Below, in pieces: positions 1 to 8,687 of a DNA stretch of 22,451 bases. Location of the stretch: contig BLSF01000141.1 in the NCBI GenBank assembly GCA_012862575.1, forward strand, positions 1-22,451, written 5' to 3'. Below the pieces are notes generated by a model. The model did not search any database. It saw only the letters and a list, made by a program, of their open reading frames with translations, and was not told where the DNA came from. Numbering within the stretch: position 1 is the first letter of the stretch; every line of letters begins with the position of its first letter. The position numbers were made by a program, and so were the translations under genes. The DNA is from Parietichytrium sp. I65-24A. Taxonomy: Eukaryota; Sar; Bigyra; Thraustochytrida; Thraustochytriidae.

Positions 1-52
1 AAAAGTTAAGCAAGTAGATGGCAACTAACTAATAATAAGATTAGATTATAAG
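1..52. other. Window-edge sequence, no gene seen
   Basis: This AT-rich stretch lies downstream of trnC on the coding (minus) strand. I find no tRNA T-arm motif and no long reading frame in it. It may be spacer or the very beginning of a gene cut off by the window edge. Confidence 0.4.
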
Positions 53-124
53 AGGCTAAGCTTGGGGTTGAACCAAGGACCGGTATATTTGCAATATACA
101 GCTCTACCACTGAGCTACCTAGCC
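53..124 (-). tRNA. trnC: tRNA-Cys(GCA)
   Basis: A full cloverleaf is visible on the minus strand. The acceptor stem GGCTAGG pairs with CTTAGCC, with one G-U pair. The anticodon stem GTATA/TATAC encloses loop TTGCAAA with anticodon GCA. The T-arm is CTTGG/CCAAG. The discriminator is U73, the usual cysteine identity base. It starts 6 bases after the rps4 stop codon. Confidence 0.95.
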
Positions 125-130
125 AAAAAA

Positions 131-652
131 TTAAGAGCCACAAAAAACAAAAGAACTTGTGGCATAACTAACTTCAAAAGAAGAAGACAACAAAACTTTT
201 ACTTGAGTATTTCTAAATTTAGAATAAAATTTAGTATAAGCTGAATTTTCCAATTTAGCGATAAAAACTAGATCACCTTCCTGCAAAAAATAATTTGCAT
301 GATTGATGCGACGTCCATTTACAAAAACATTACCTTGAGCAACGAGACTTCGCGCAGCATTTATTGAAACTGCATAACGTGTCGTTCGCAATGCTATAAG
401 CAAGTGGCATCTATTCCAACCAAGATTTGAATAATTTTCTATATAAAGCTTTTGTTTTTGTTTGTGAAGCTGAAACAAACTAAAATACCTGGAAATTCGA
501 AACAACTTAGTATACTGTTCTACCATCAAAGGCCGAGTCAAACTCCGCCACCTTTTCGACTGACGGCGATGAACTACGTAAGAAGCAAATTTAGCGTTAT
601 TAAGAATATTTTGTTGTATTTTACGAAGTTTTTTATAAGGTACTTGGTGCAT
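131..652 (-). CDS. rps4: Ribosomal protein S4, mitochondrial
   Basis: Small-subunit protein that binds 16S-like rRNA early in assembly. The 173-residue product has an S4 RNA-binding domain in its middle to C-terminal part, with the run ARSLVAQGNVFVNGRRI as its clearest signature, followed by a lysine- and serine-rich tail. Bacterial S4 is about 205 residues, so this is a shortened mitochondrial form. I place the start at the ATG whose A is base 652. The frame is open two codons further upstream (TTG ATT), overlapping the rps2 stop, but ATG is used by all neighbouring genes. It is the last protein gene of the rps8-rpl6-rps2-rps4 cluster and ends with TAA just before trnC. The rps2-rps4 adjacency supports a stramenopile origin. 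Confidence 0.9.
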   Translation of the reverse strand: MHQVPYKKLRKIQQNILNNAKFASYVVHRRQSKRWRSLTRPLMVEQYTKLFRISRYFSLFQLHKQKQKLYIENYSNLGWNRCHLLIALRTTRYAVSINAARSLVAQGNVFVNGRRINHANYFLQEGDLVFIAKLENSAYTKFYSKFRNTQVKVLLSSSFEVSYATSSFVFCGS

Positions 653-654
653 AA

Positions 655-1197
655 TCAAAATTTAAATTGTTGTGCTATCAACTGATGAATAGCCCATTTA
701 GCTTTATAGCTCTTCGTATTTATAAACAACTTATAAGTAATAGGAAAAGGAAAAGATACATCATTTGACAAGCACAAAACAGTTGGTACATCACTCAAAT
801 AACATTCGCGTAGACCACCTATGTGATTTTCGCTACCAAAAAAAATTACCAAAGATGGCTTTGTGGTAAGGTTTGAATTTGCGGCATTTGAAAGAATACC
901 ATTTTTCCATTGGTCAAAATAATAAATATTTTTATTAGAAGACAAACTTGATTTCCAAAGGAGAATTTCTTTCGAAGAACCAACAAAAAAAATCAAACCT
1001 CCGTTCAAAAAAATAAGTCGTATTGCAGAAAGCACAGTGAACAAAGTATTAACGAAGATGTGAAAAGAAAATATACTTTGTTTTTGTTTAAAAAATGCTG
1101 TGTAATAATTGTACTTTGCATTCGCATTAATTTTATGAACTCCTTGCAGCAAACCCATTTGATAACATTGAGAAATAAGTTTTTTGTAATTAAGCAT
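655..1197 (-). CDS. rps2: Ribosomal protein S2, mitochondrial
   Basis: Small-subunit ribosomal protein. The 180-residue product is divergent and shorter than bacterial S2 (about 240). Its C-terminal half carries the family pattern RECYLSDVPTVLCLSND followed by FPFPITYK, equivalent to the bacterial segment that ends near the conserved Pro-Ile-Pro motif. The start is an ATG 7 bases after the rpl6 stop. The stop is TGA, the only TGA terminator I see in this window; all other clear stops are TAA or TAG. If TGA were read as tryptophan, the frame would run about 20 codons further into rps4. I see no in-frame TGA inside the conserved genes here, so TGA is probably a true stop. Identity rests on the C-terminal motif plus position between rpl6 and rps4. 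Confidence 0.85.
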   Translation of the reverse strand: MLNYKKLISQCYQMGLLQGVHKINANAKYNYYTAFFKQKQSIFSFHIFVNTLFTVLSAIRLIFLNGGLIFFVGSSKEILLWKSSLSSNKNIYYFDQWKNGILSNAANSNLTTKPSLVIFFGSENHIGGLRECYLSDVPTVLCLSNDVSFPFPITYKLFINTKSYKAKWAIHQLIAQQFKF

Positions 1198-1204
1198 AAG
1201 TCTT

Positions 1205-1708
1205 TTAAATTGTAATATTTTTCACAAAAATGCCTTTTTTCTTATAAAAAGTAATTTTTCGAAGCTTAGCAATTTGGTGCAGCACAGCTATTATTTTCTG
1301 GCTATTTTTAGATTTAAACAAAAAAGTTTTTTGATTTTCTTCTTTTACCAAAATAACATCTGAAGGAAGATGAGCTTTAATAGGAAGCGAATATCCAAGG
1401 TAAATAAAAAAAAGATTATTTATTTTATACTCTATCCGATAACCAATGCCTTCAAATTTCAATGATGCATATGTGTAAGAATCCATTTTGTGAAGAGTAG
1501 ATTCTACCAAGACCAAAAATTGCTTAAATACTCTACGTTCTACCTGTAGACTAGAGTAAATCAAAAAACTAGATTCCGAAACAGGAATAAAAAAAATACC
1601 CCGTGGTAGTCGCAAGCTTACTTTTTTATCCAAAGAAAAAAACAAAATCGCATGAGCATTCGAATCATATCTACAAAGTATAGAAGAAAGTGTAAATTTT
1701 TTTTTCAT
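1205..1708 (-). CDS. rpl6: Ribosomal protein L6, mitochondrial
   Basis: Large-subunit protein that binds 23S-like rRNA near the factor-binding site. The 167-residue product is close to the bacterial length (about 177). The second L6 repeat is recognisable from the motif LKFEGIGYRIEY near residue 85 and the C-terminal lysine-rich run RKITFYKKKGIFVKN, which matches the family ending that contains YKGKG. It starts with ATG and ends with TAA, 9 bases after rps8 and 7 bases before rps2, and so belongs to one co-transcribed ribosomal protein cluster. The first repeat is divergent. Confidence 0.9.
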   Translation of the reverse strand: MKKKFTLSSILCRYDSNAHAILFFSLDKKVSLRLPRGIFFIPVSESSFLIYSSLQVERRVFKQFLVLVESTLHKMDSYTYASLKFEGIGYRIEYKINNLFFIYLGYSLPIKAHLPSDVILVKEENQKTFLFKSKNSQKIIAVLHQIAKLRKITFYKKKGIFVKNITI

Positions 1709-1717
1709 ATCAAAGAA

Positions 1718-2119
1718 TTAAATAAGAATGCAACAAACTACTCGACCTCCTAGATCTATTTTGCGAGCAGTTTCTGCAGTCATAAACCCTATGGGTGTAA
1801 TTATAATAAGAAGCCGCAATGGGTAATTAATTATGTTAGAATGCAATATTGCAGCATTCAATACTTTTATTTGAGAAGCACGACCTTTTTTCATAGGAGC
1901 AATCAACTTTTTTATGATAAAACCACATTCATTTTCAGCCAAAGTCGCTTGCAAATAAATACCATCTTGTGTGGTTGTGTATTTACGAATAAAACCTTCT
2001 TTAAACAAAAGATCAATAAATGCTACACCACTTTGAGAATAGCGACAGCTCAACTGAGCTTCATTAAGGTCTACTGCTTGGTTTATTTTTATTATAATTT
2101 TATTTACAGTTGTACGCAT
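1718..2119 (-). CDS. rps8: Ribosomal protein S8, mitochondrial
   Basis: Small-subunit protein that binds the central domain of 16S-like rRNA. The 133-residue product matches the family length (about 130). The C-terminal domain shows the pattern PLRLLIIITPIGFMTAETARKIDLGGRVVCCIL, equivalent to the bacterial segment G(I/L)x(I/V)xSTSxGxMTxxxARxxxxGGExLCxV, with a threonine-proline in place of the usual serine-threonine pair. It starts with ATG and ends with TAA. It is the first gene of the rps8-rpl6-rps2-rps4 cluster and follows trnH. In bacteria it would follow rps14, which here lies far away beside rpl14. Confidence 0.92.
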   Translation of the reverse strand: MRTTVNKIIIKINQAVDLNEAQLSCRYSQSGVAFIDLLFKEGFIRKYTTTQDGIYLQATLAENECGFIIKKLIAPMKKGRASQIKVLNAAILHSNIINYPLRLLIIITPIGFMTAETARKIDLGGRVVCCILI

Positions 2120-2144
2120 TACTTAAGAAAGACTAAATTTTTAT

Positions 2145-2218
2145 GGCGATAGATAGGATTTGAACCTACGGTCTCTCGAACCACAAACGAGTGCATTAAC
2201 CTCTTTGCTACTACCACC
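2145..2218 (-). tRNA. trnH: tRNA-His(GTG)
   Basis: The acceptor stem GTGGTAG/CTATCGC is preceded by an encoded G-1 facing C73, the histidine identity pair. The anticodon loop TTGTGGT carries GTG. The closing pair of the anticodon stem is a T-T mismatch, so either the stem is four pairs or one base is wrong. The T-arm is GTAGG/CCTAT. Confidence 0.92.
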
Positions 2219-2225
2219 AACTTTT

Positions 2226-2297
2226 TTAGGATGAAAGGATTCGAACCTTTATGCCTTAGTACCAAAAACTAATGCCTTACCATTAGGCCACATCCTA
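2226..2297 (-). tRNA. trnQ: tRNA-Gln(TTG)
   Basis: The acceptor stem TAGGATG/CATCCTA is fully paired. The D-stem is GCCT/AGGC. The anticodon stem TTAGT/ACTAA encloses loop TTTTGGT with anticodon TTG. The T-arm is AAAGG/CCTTT and the discriminator is A. It lies 7 bases upstream of trnH on the minus strand. Confidence 0.95.
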
Positions 2298-2307
2298 ATA
2301 TAATTTT

Positions 2308-2394
2308 TGGAAGGGATAGGATTTGAACCTACGACATTTATTAAAATGTGGTTGTTTAGCAAACAACTGCAATAAACCACTCTGCCACCCTTCC
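2308..2394 (-). tRNA. trnS: tRNA-Ser(GCT)
   Basis: A class II tRNA with a long variable arm (ACATTT/AAATGT stem). The acceptor stem GGAAGGG/CCCTTCC is perfect. The anticodon stem GTTGT/ACAAC encloses loop TTGCTAA with anticodon GCT, which reads AGC and AGU codons. Its 5' end abuts the 3' end of the candidate 5S rRNA gene, so tRNA processing could release that RNA. Confidence 0.95.
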
Positions 2395-2395
2395 A

Positions 2396-2498
2396 AAAGT
2401 ACTAAGTTTAACTCCCTAAAAAGGTACTTAACTAGTACTCAAATTGACTGAAGTTCGGTATGTTTTTCAGTTAAAAAACTTAAATATTATTGTGCTTT
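2396..2498 (-). rRNA. rrn5: Candidate mitochondrial 5S rRNA
   Basis: About 103 bases between the 3' end of rns and trnS(GCU) fold like a 5S rRNA. Seen in the sequence, as RNA on the minus strand: helix III ACUGAA/UUCAGU closes a 13-base loop AAACAUACCGAAC (2453-2465), matching bacterial loop C CCCCAUGCCGAAC in length and in its CAUnCCGAAC core. Helix II UUAAGUU (2477-2483) pairs with AAUUUGA (2439-2445). The 5' end AAAGCAC pairs with the 3' end GUACUUU through one C-A mismatch, giving helix I. Downstream, UUAGGGAGUU resembles the bacterial GUAGGGAACU of the helix IV-V side, and GUACU/AGUAC can form a short hairpin. It is shorter than the usual 116-120 bases. Exact ends and the loop E region are uncertain. 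The alternative is plain spacer with a chance hairpin, which I find unlikely given the loop C match. Confidence 0.72.
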
Positions 2499-2509
2499 AA
2501 ATATTTTAA

Positions 2510-3860
2510 TTATAATTTCAGCCACAAGTTCACTTACGGCTACCTTGTTACGACTTCATTACAATCGCCTCTCTTTTTTTCAAAATATCGAATATTTCTT
2601 CAAAAAAGATCAACTCTCATAACGTGACGGGCGGTATGTACAAAACTAAGATAAAATTTCACCACAACTTTCTAATTCGTGATTACTAGCAATTCCATCT
2701 TCATAAAGGTGAATTTCAACCTTTAATCTGAACTAAGATAAAGTTTAAAGGTTTGCTCCAGATTACTCTATTGCTTCTCATTGTCTTTACCTTTGTAACA
2801 CGTTTGAAGCCCAAATCTATAAGGGTCATGAAGATTTGACGTAATTCCCTCTTTCATCTCAATTATCTTGAGCAATCTACAATAGTGAAACACTAAAGTA
2901 AAAGAGTTGCGCTCGTTTAAGGACTTAACCATACATTTCAAAACACGAGCTGACGACAACCATGCAACACCTGTTTTATTTTATAAAAAATAACTGTCAA
3001 AGATTGGTAAGATTTTCGTGTATTGTCGAATTAATCAACATGTTCCACTGCCTTTAATTAGTTCCCGTCAATTCCTTTGAATTTCAGCATTGCTGCTATA
3101 CTATTCAGGTGGTTTTCTTAGCGTTAGCTTAAATACAAAAAACTCCAAAGAGTCAAAAAGTATTAAGAAAACATAGTTTACGGCGTAGACTAAAAGGGTC
3201 TCTAATCCTTGTTGCTACCTACGCTTTCGTTCCTCAATGTCAGTATAATATCAGAAAAGTGCCTTCGCCTTAGATATTCCTCTTAAGATCAACCAATTTT
3301 ACCTGTTCCTTAAGAATTCTCTTTTCCTTATATTTACTCAAGTAAAGTAGTATACCTTACGAAAATGAATTTTAATTCACTCTTTAATAAAGCACACACA
3401 AAACAATCTACGAACCCTTTACACCCAATCATTCCAAATAACGCTTGCCCTTTACGTTTTACCGCGACTGCTGGCACGTAATTAGTCAGGACTAATTTTT
3501 TAAAAGATCATTCTTCCTTTAAATATTAAACTTTACAACTAAATAGCCTTCATCATTTATGTAGTATTGCTGGATCAAACTTACGTTTATTGTCCAAGAT
3601 TCCCCACTGCTGCCATAGATGGATGGGCCTTTCTCAGTCCCATTGTGGCAGATCGTTCTTTCAAACCTGCTAAAGATCATCGACTTGGTAAGCTTTAACC
3701 TCACCAACTATCTATTCTTGCTCAAGCTTATCCATTAGAAAACTATGGGCAAATTCTTAAGTGATACTCACCTGTCCGCAATAAATATAAATTTATTACT
3801 AGCATGTGTAAAGCATACTACAAGCGTTCATTTTGAGCCAGGATCAAACTCACAATAGTT
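2510..3860 (-). rRNA. rns: Small subunit ribosomal RNA
   Basis: Complete mitochondrial 16S-like rRNA of about 1.35 kb. On the minus strand the 5' end has GAGTTTGATCCTGGCTCA (complement near 3834-3851). The 530 loop GTGCCAGCAGTCGCGGTAA lies near 3458-3477. ATTAGAGACCC and the downstream GTAAAC lie near 3177-3208. The 3' domain motif GTACATACCGCCCGTCACG is near 2622-2640, and GTCGTAACAAGGTAGCCGTA is near 2533-2552. No intron or break was seen. The ends are estimated to within about 10 bases. Any reading frames inside it are spurious. Confidence 0.95.
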
Positions 3861-3911
3861 AATAAGTATTAATACAATAAAAGCAATAAAATAATATAAG
3901 TTAATTTTTAA
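3861..3911. other. AT-rich spacer between rnl and rns
   Basis: About 50 bases of nearly pure A and T separate the two rRNAs. It contains the 10-base palindrome GTATTAATAC at 3866-3875, immediately upstream of the rns 5' end. This could mark an RNA processing or initiation site, but nothing in the sequence proves that. Confidence 0.35.
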
Positions 3912-6438
3912 ATAATGTACAGTTAGTGTTTTTAAGCTTAAAATCTTACGATCCTTACACAAAAAACCTATCTACGAAATGATGTCTATTTCAGTACTAA
4001 GAAAAAAAATAAAGAAAGTTTCTTGCTTAGATGCTTTCAGCAATTATCTTTAATTAACGTAGCTACTCTACAATGCTTATACAACAATAGATACACCATA
4101 GGTTAAAATTAAACGGTCCTCTCGTACTAGTTTAAACACTTTACTTTTTTCAGTTCTATAGAAGATAGAAACCAAACTGCCTCACGGCGTTCTAAACCCA
4201 GTTCATGTAACATTTTAATCAGCGAACAGCTAAACCCTTGACACCTACTACAGCACCAGGATATGTTAAACCGACATCGAGGTGCCAAACATTTTCATCG
4301 ATATGGACTCTCAAAAAATATAAGCCTGTTATCCCTAAGGTACCTTTTATTTGTTAAGCGATATCTTTTCCATTCAAAAATACCGGATCCCTATAACCAG
4401 CTTATTAAACTACTGCTCGAAATATCTTTCTTACAGTAAAGCAAACTTTTGCTATTGCACAGTTAATAAATTCTATATTAATCTATTGTTTGCCTTTGTA
4501 CTCCTCCGTTACTCTTTAGGAGGAACCCGCCCCAGGTAAACTACCAGCAATACAATTTCCTTTACATTGTAAAGTAAGTTCACTTTTATATAAAAATGGT
4601 CTCTCACTTTTGACAGAAGTCTCCCACTTAAACTGTATTTACATAAAAAATAAACATTGTATTGGTGCAGTAAAGGTCTATAGGGTCTTTTCGTCCCTCT
4701 ACAGATAAGCTGCATCTTCACAGCTATTTCAATTTCACTAGGACTTTCGTTGAGACATTTAGGCAGTCGTTACACCTTTCATGCAGGATCATAATTAGTG
4801 ACCAATGAATTTCGCTACCTTAGGACGGTCATAGTTACCGCCGCCGTTTATAGAAGTTTATATAAGAATCAAAAAACTCTTATTTTCACTATTCTACACT
4901 GGGCAGGTGTCAGCCCTTATACAACTTTTTACAAATTTGCAAAGACCTGTGTTTGTATTTAACAGTCGCTACCTACGATTTTTTGCAACCACTTTGTGGC
5001 TCTCCTTCTCCCAAAGTTACAGAGACATTTTGACGAGTTCCTTAACGAAAGTTATCCTATACGCCTTAGTACATTTATACTAACCTACCTGTGTTGGTTT
5101 TAGTACGATTTTATTGTAGCTGCTATTTCTTGGATAGCTACGCTACCGTCACAAGCTACAAAAATGTGAATTTTTACACATCCTCCATTACTTAAAACTA
5201 TCGTTTTGAAGCTTAGAAATCGTTTAACCTCTATTATGTCAAACATTAAATAGGAAACCTAAGGTTTACGGCGATTTTGATTCAAAACAAAATTACACGT
5301 TACTCATGCCAGAATTTTCGCTTTTGATATCTTAAAATAATTTTTCAACTATTCCTTAATTATACAAAACGTTCTGCTACCTAAAGTAAAATTTTACTTT
5401 ATTACAGCTTCGGTATTTATCTTAGCCCTAAACATTTTCAGTTCAATAAACTTAAACTATTAATCTATTACGATTTTTTTAAAGGATGGCTGCTTCCAAG
5501 CCCACCTCTTAGTTGACATTAATTTACAAAACTTTTTCACTTAGATAAATTTATGGACCTTAGCTATTAATCTGGGCTGTATCCCTCTTGACTTAAAACC
5601 TTATCGCTTTAAGTCTGTTTACATTGCTTAACTTTGCATATTCGGAGTTTATCTAAAATCAGTAATCCGGAGACCCCTTTTTTAAACAGTTGCTCTACCC
5701 TACAAAGTAATTCATATGCACGCTACCTAAATAGCTTTCGCAGAAAACCAGCTATATCCAAGTTTGATTAGCCTTTCACCCCTATTCACATGTCATCCCA
5801 GTTTATTGCAACAAACACGGGTTCAGTCCTCCAATTTTTTTTCAAAAATCTTCAACTTGCACATAAATAGCTCACTTGGTTTCGGGTCTTAAAGAAAAAA
5901 CTGTCTAGTCTATTCAACTAAAAACACTTTCATTACGCCTACATTTTAAATTTAAGCTTGCTTTTTCTTTAAACTCTCTGGCCCGTTATACAAAAAGTAC
6001 GCTGTCATAAATAAAAATTTACTCCAACTGCTTTTCAGCATTTAAGTTTTATTCTTTCCTTTACAGTACTAGTGCACTATCAGTTAATATTAATTATAAG
6101 CTTTGAAGATGGTACTCCAATATTCAATTTCAAAAGCGTTTAGAAATTTACTTAAATATTTAACTTGTCTAATATACAGGACTATTAACCTTGTCTCGTA
6201 AATTTTTCTATTAGTTCTAAGCTAAAAGCTTTTCTGGAATCGCTCGCCACTACTACCAGATTCTCGTTTGATTTCTTTAACTGCTACTAAGATGTTTCAA
6301 TTCACAGCATTTTATATTTTTTATAAAAACGGTTTTCCTTAGGGAATTTAAGCTTCATCTTTATGATACACTTAACTTTTCGCATTTTGATTACGCCCTG
6401 ATTAATATTACTTAGAAGCCACTTAATGCTTTATATCA
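3912..6438 (-). rRNA. rnl: Large subunit ribosomal RNA
   Basis: Complete mitochondrial 23S-like rRNA of about 2.5 kb. On the minus strand the sarcin-ricin loop AGTACGAGAGGACCG is near 4114-4129. The helix 90-92 region GGCACCTCGATGTCG is near 4272-4288. The helix 69-71 region, including GGTAGCGAAATTCATTGGTC, is near 4800-4825. The 5' end begins just after trnG, where TAAGTGGCTTCTAAG corresponds to the bacterial GGTGGATGCC region. It precedes rns in transcription order, the reverse of the bacterial 16S-23S order. No intron was seen. The 3' end is estimated from AAAACACTAACTGTAC and may be off by 20 bases. Confidence 0.94.
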
Positions 6439-6441
6439 TTT

Positions 6442-6513
6442 AGCGAGTAAAGGGATTTGAACCCTTACTATTAGTTTGGAAGACTAAGGTGCTAACCATT
6501 ACACTACACTCGC
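6442..6513 (-). tRNA. trnG: tRNA-Gly(TCC)
   Basis: The acceptor stem GCGAGTG/TACTCGC is paired throughout, with one G-T at the inner end. The anticodon stem TTAGT/ACTAA encloses loop CTTCCAA with anticodon TCC. The T-arm is AAGGG/CCCTT and the discriminator is U. It separates nad7 from rnl and would release the rnl 5' end on processing. Confidence 0.95.
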
Positions 6514-6524
6514 AAAAAATTAAA

Positions 6525-7721
6525 TTATCTGTCTACTTCTCCGAAAACAATATCTTGAGTACCAATAATAGTTACCACATCAGCAATCAAATGACCTTTT
6601 GCTATAAAATCTAGTCCTTGCAAATGAGCAAAACCCGGTGCTTTTATTTTACACCTATAAGGTTTAGATGTATTATTAGAAACCAAAAAAACTCCAAACT
6701 CACCTTTTGGAGCTTCTGTACCTATATAAACTTCACCGTGAGGAACTTGAAATCCTTCAGAATAAAGTTTAAAATGGTGAATTAGAGCTTCTATATCTTG
6801 TTTTAGTTTAGACCTTTGAGGAGAACTATATTTGAAATTGTCAATTTTAATAGCTCCTTCTGGAATCTGGTTAATTGCCTGCAAAATAATAGAAACAGAT
6901 TGCCGCATTTCTTCTATTCGAATCAAATAACGATCATAGCAATCACCTTGAGTACCTACTGGAACATCAAATTTAAATTCTTCATATACTTCATATGGCA
7001 TATTCTGCCTCAAATCCCAAGGAATACCTGAGCCCCGAAGTATTACACCACTAAACCCCCAATCTTTAGCTTCTTGACTACTAACAACTCCAATATTTAC
7101 AAGCCGTTGTTTCCAAATTCGATTTCCTGTAAGCAACTCATCAAATTCATCCAACCGAATTTTAAATGACTCACAAAAAACATAAAGGTCATTCAAAAGT
7201 CCTTTTGGAAGATCAAATGCCACTCCACCAGGACGAACATATGCAGCATGTATACGTGCTCCTGAAACACGTTCATAAAATTCTATAAGTTTTTCTCGTT
7301 CTTCAAAACCCCAAAAATATATGGTTATTGCCCCTACATCAAGTGCATGACAACTAACTGCCAACAAATGATTCAACAATCGGGTAATTTCCAAAAAAAT
7401 AACACGAATATATTGTGCTCTTTTTGGAACAGCCAAATTTGCCAAAGACTCTACCGCTATAGAATAAGTATGTTCTTGAGCTATTATAGAAACATAATCA
7501 AGGCGGTCAAAATAAGGTAGTGCCTGCATAAAATTTTTATGCTCAACTAGTTTTTCGGAACCTCTGTGAAGCAATCCAATATGAGGGTCTGCCTTTAGTA
7601 CTGTTTCACCTTTCAAAGTCAACACAAGTCGAAGTACTCCATGAGCTGCCGGATGCTGAGGACCAAAATTAAGAGTAAAATTTTTTATTTCTTTATTTAT
7701 TATTCTCTTAGTAAGTGCCAT
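6525..7721 (-). CDS. nad7: NADH dehydrogenase subunit 7 (complete copy)
   Basis: The 49-kDa subunit (NuoD-like) of complex I, in the peripheral arm next to the quinone site. The 398-residue product is full length for the family. It shows the N-terminal signature [13 protein letters not shown] at residues 19-31, the segment [12 protein letters not shown], the tract [18 protein letters not shown], and the C-terminal [13 protein letters not shown] chose the ATG at 7721; the frame is open seven codons upstream only through a TTG. It ends with TAA, 12 bases before trnG. This is the one intact copy: the partial nad7 sequences at 8014-9258 are assembly duplicates and should not be counted as genes. 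Confidence 0.97.
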   Translation of the reverse strand: MALTKRIINKEIKNFTLNFGPQHPAAHGVLRLVLTLKGETVLKADPHIGLLHRGSEKLVEHKNFMQALPYFDRLDYVSIIAQEHTYSIAVESLANLAVPKRAQYIRVIFLEITRLLNHLLAVSCHALDVGAITIYFWGFEEREKLIEFYERVSGARIHAAYVRPGGVAFDLPKGLLNDLYVFCESFKIRLDEFDELLTGNRIWKQRLVNIGVVSSQEAKDWGFSGVILRGSGIPWDLRQNMPYEVYEEFKFDVPVGTQGDCYDRYLIRIEEMRQSVSIILQAINQIPEGAIKIDNFKYSSPQRSKLKQDIEALIHHFKLYSEGFQVPHGEVYIGTEAPKGEFGVFLVSNNTSKPYRCKIKAPGFAHLQGLDFIAKGHLIADVVTIIGTQDIVFGEVDR

Positions 7722-7743
7722 TAATATTTTCGTTATATTCAAA

Positions 7744-7791
7744 TTTTTTGAGAGAAAGTAGTAAAAATGAATTTTTTTCTCTCTTAAAAAA
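7744..7791 (-). promoter_or_regulatory. Hairpin in the rpl16-nad7 spacer
   Basis: The 95-base spacer between rpl16 and nad7 is the longest between protein genes here. It holds an inverted repeat, GAGAGAAA (7750-7757) against TTTCTCTC (7776-7783). The repeat extends by a further T-run/A-run pairing after a two-base bulge, with an 18-base loop. It could be an RNA processing or stability element for the rpl16-nad7 transcript. The same sequence is repeated at 9260-9307 because of the assembly duplication. Its function is inferred only from structure. Confidence 0.4.
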
Positions 7792-7817
7792 GTAACTTAG
7801 ACTGATTTCTACAGTGA

Positions 7818-8012
7818 TTAAATTAGTACTTTTGACCATACCTTTGTTTTAATGGGAAGTTTTTTGGCTGCTTTATGCAACGCTAGCAATCCTATTTCAC
7901 GCTGAACAAAATCAAGCTCAAAAAGCATTTGTCCTGGCTGTACTTTACATGCCCAAAAAGAAACAGACCCTTTTCCTTTTCCTATACGTGAACCCAAAGC
8001 CTTTTTGGTGTA
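7818..8012 (-). other. Assembly duplicate of rpl16 3' end
   Basis: This segment encodes the last 64 residues of Rpl16 (from YTKKALGSR to the end) and is identical to 9334-9528. It is cut by the N at 8013. It is the right-hand end of the first contig, which overlaps the third contig, and is not a second gene. Confidence 0.9.
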
Positions 8013-8013
8013 N

Positions 8014-8606
8014 GGAGAACTATATTTGAAATTGTCAATTTTAATAGCTCCTTCTGGAATCTGGTTAATTGCCTGCAAAATAATAGAAACAGATTGCCGC
8101 ATTTCTTCTATTCGAATCAAATAACGATCATAGCAATCACCTTGAGTACCTACTGGAACATCAAATTTAAATTCTTCATATACTTCATATGGCATATTCT
8201 GCCTCAAATCCCAAGGAATACCTGAGCCCCGAAGTATTACACCACTAAACCCCCAATCTTTAGCTTCTTGACTACTAACAACTCCAATATTTACAAGCCG
8301 TTGTTTCCAAATTCGATTTCCTGTAAGCAACTCATCAAATTCATCCAACCGAATTTTAAATGACTCACAAAAAACATAAAGGTCATTCAAAAGTCCTTTT
8401 GGAAGATCAAATGCCACTCCACCAGGACGAACATATGCAGCATGTATACGTGCTCCTGAAACACGTTCATAAAATTCTATAAGTTTTTCTCGTTCTTCAA
8501 AACCCCAAAAATATATGGTTATTGCCCCTACATCAAGTGCATGACAACTAACTGCCAACAAATGATTCAACAATCGGGTAATTTCCAAAAAAATAACACG
8601 AATATA
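8014..8606 (-). other. Assembly duplicate of internal nad7
   Basis: 593 bases bounded by Ns at 8013 and 8607 appear identical to 6820-7412 inside the intact nad7. The segment lacks both ends of the gene. It is best read as a small contig that was placed beside the contig it overlaps. A true tandem copy would be expected to have its own start, stop or some divergence. Confidence 0.9.
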
Positions 8607-8607
8607 N

Positions 8608-8687
8608 CGTTTACCTAAATTCGTACTTTCCTAGTAAGACAACTCATACTAAATTCACTACCCAAACCGTTAAATTTTAAATGACTC
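8608..8687 (-). other. Error-rich copy of nad7 sequence
   Basis: This looks like unrelated DNA at first. It aligns to nad7 around 7102-7171 once small insertions every 5-10 bases are allowed: shared blocks include AAATTCG, TTTCCT, CAACTCAT, AAATTCA and AATTTTAAATGACTCA. It is the left end of the third contig and is best explained as low-quality read sequence. It should not be translated. Confidence 0.8.

Noticed and set aside
62-244. Plus-strand frames here and across the window, such as 452-685, 1841-2152, 11451-11720 and 18075-18350
   Set aside because: They are antisense shadows of well-identified minus-strand genes, rich in Lys, Asn and Gln from A-rich complement, with no family resemblance.
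2768-4721. Small reading frames inside rns and rnl on both strands
   Set aside because: They lie within conserved rRNA sequence and have no protein-like pattern.
3912-6438. Introns or split rRNA pieces in rnl
   Set aside because: Conserved motifs occur in the expected order with no large unexplained insertion.
8608-8672. Foreign insertion or mobile element fragment in nad7
   Set aside because: It aligns to nad7 7102-7160 with many small insertions; it looks like poor read quality.
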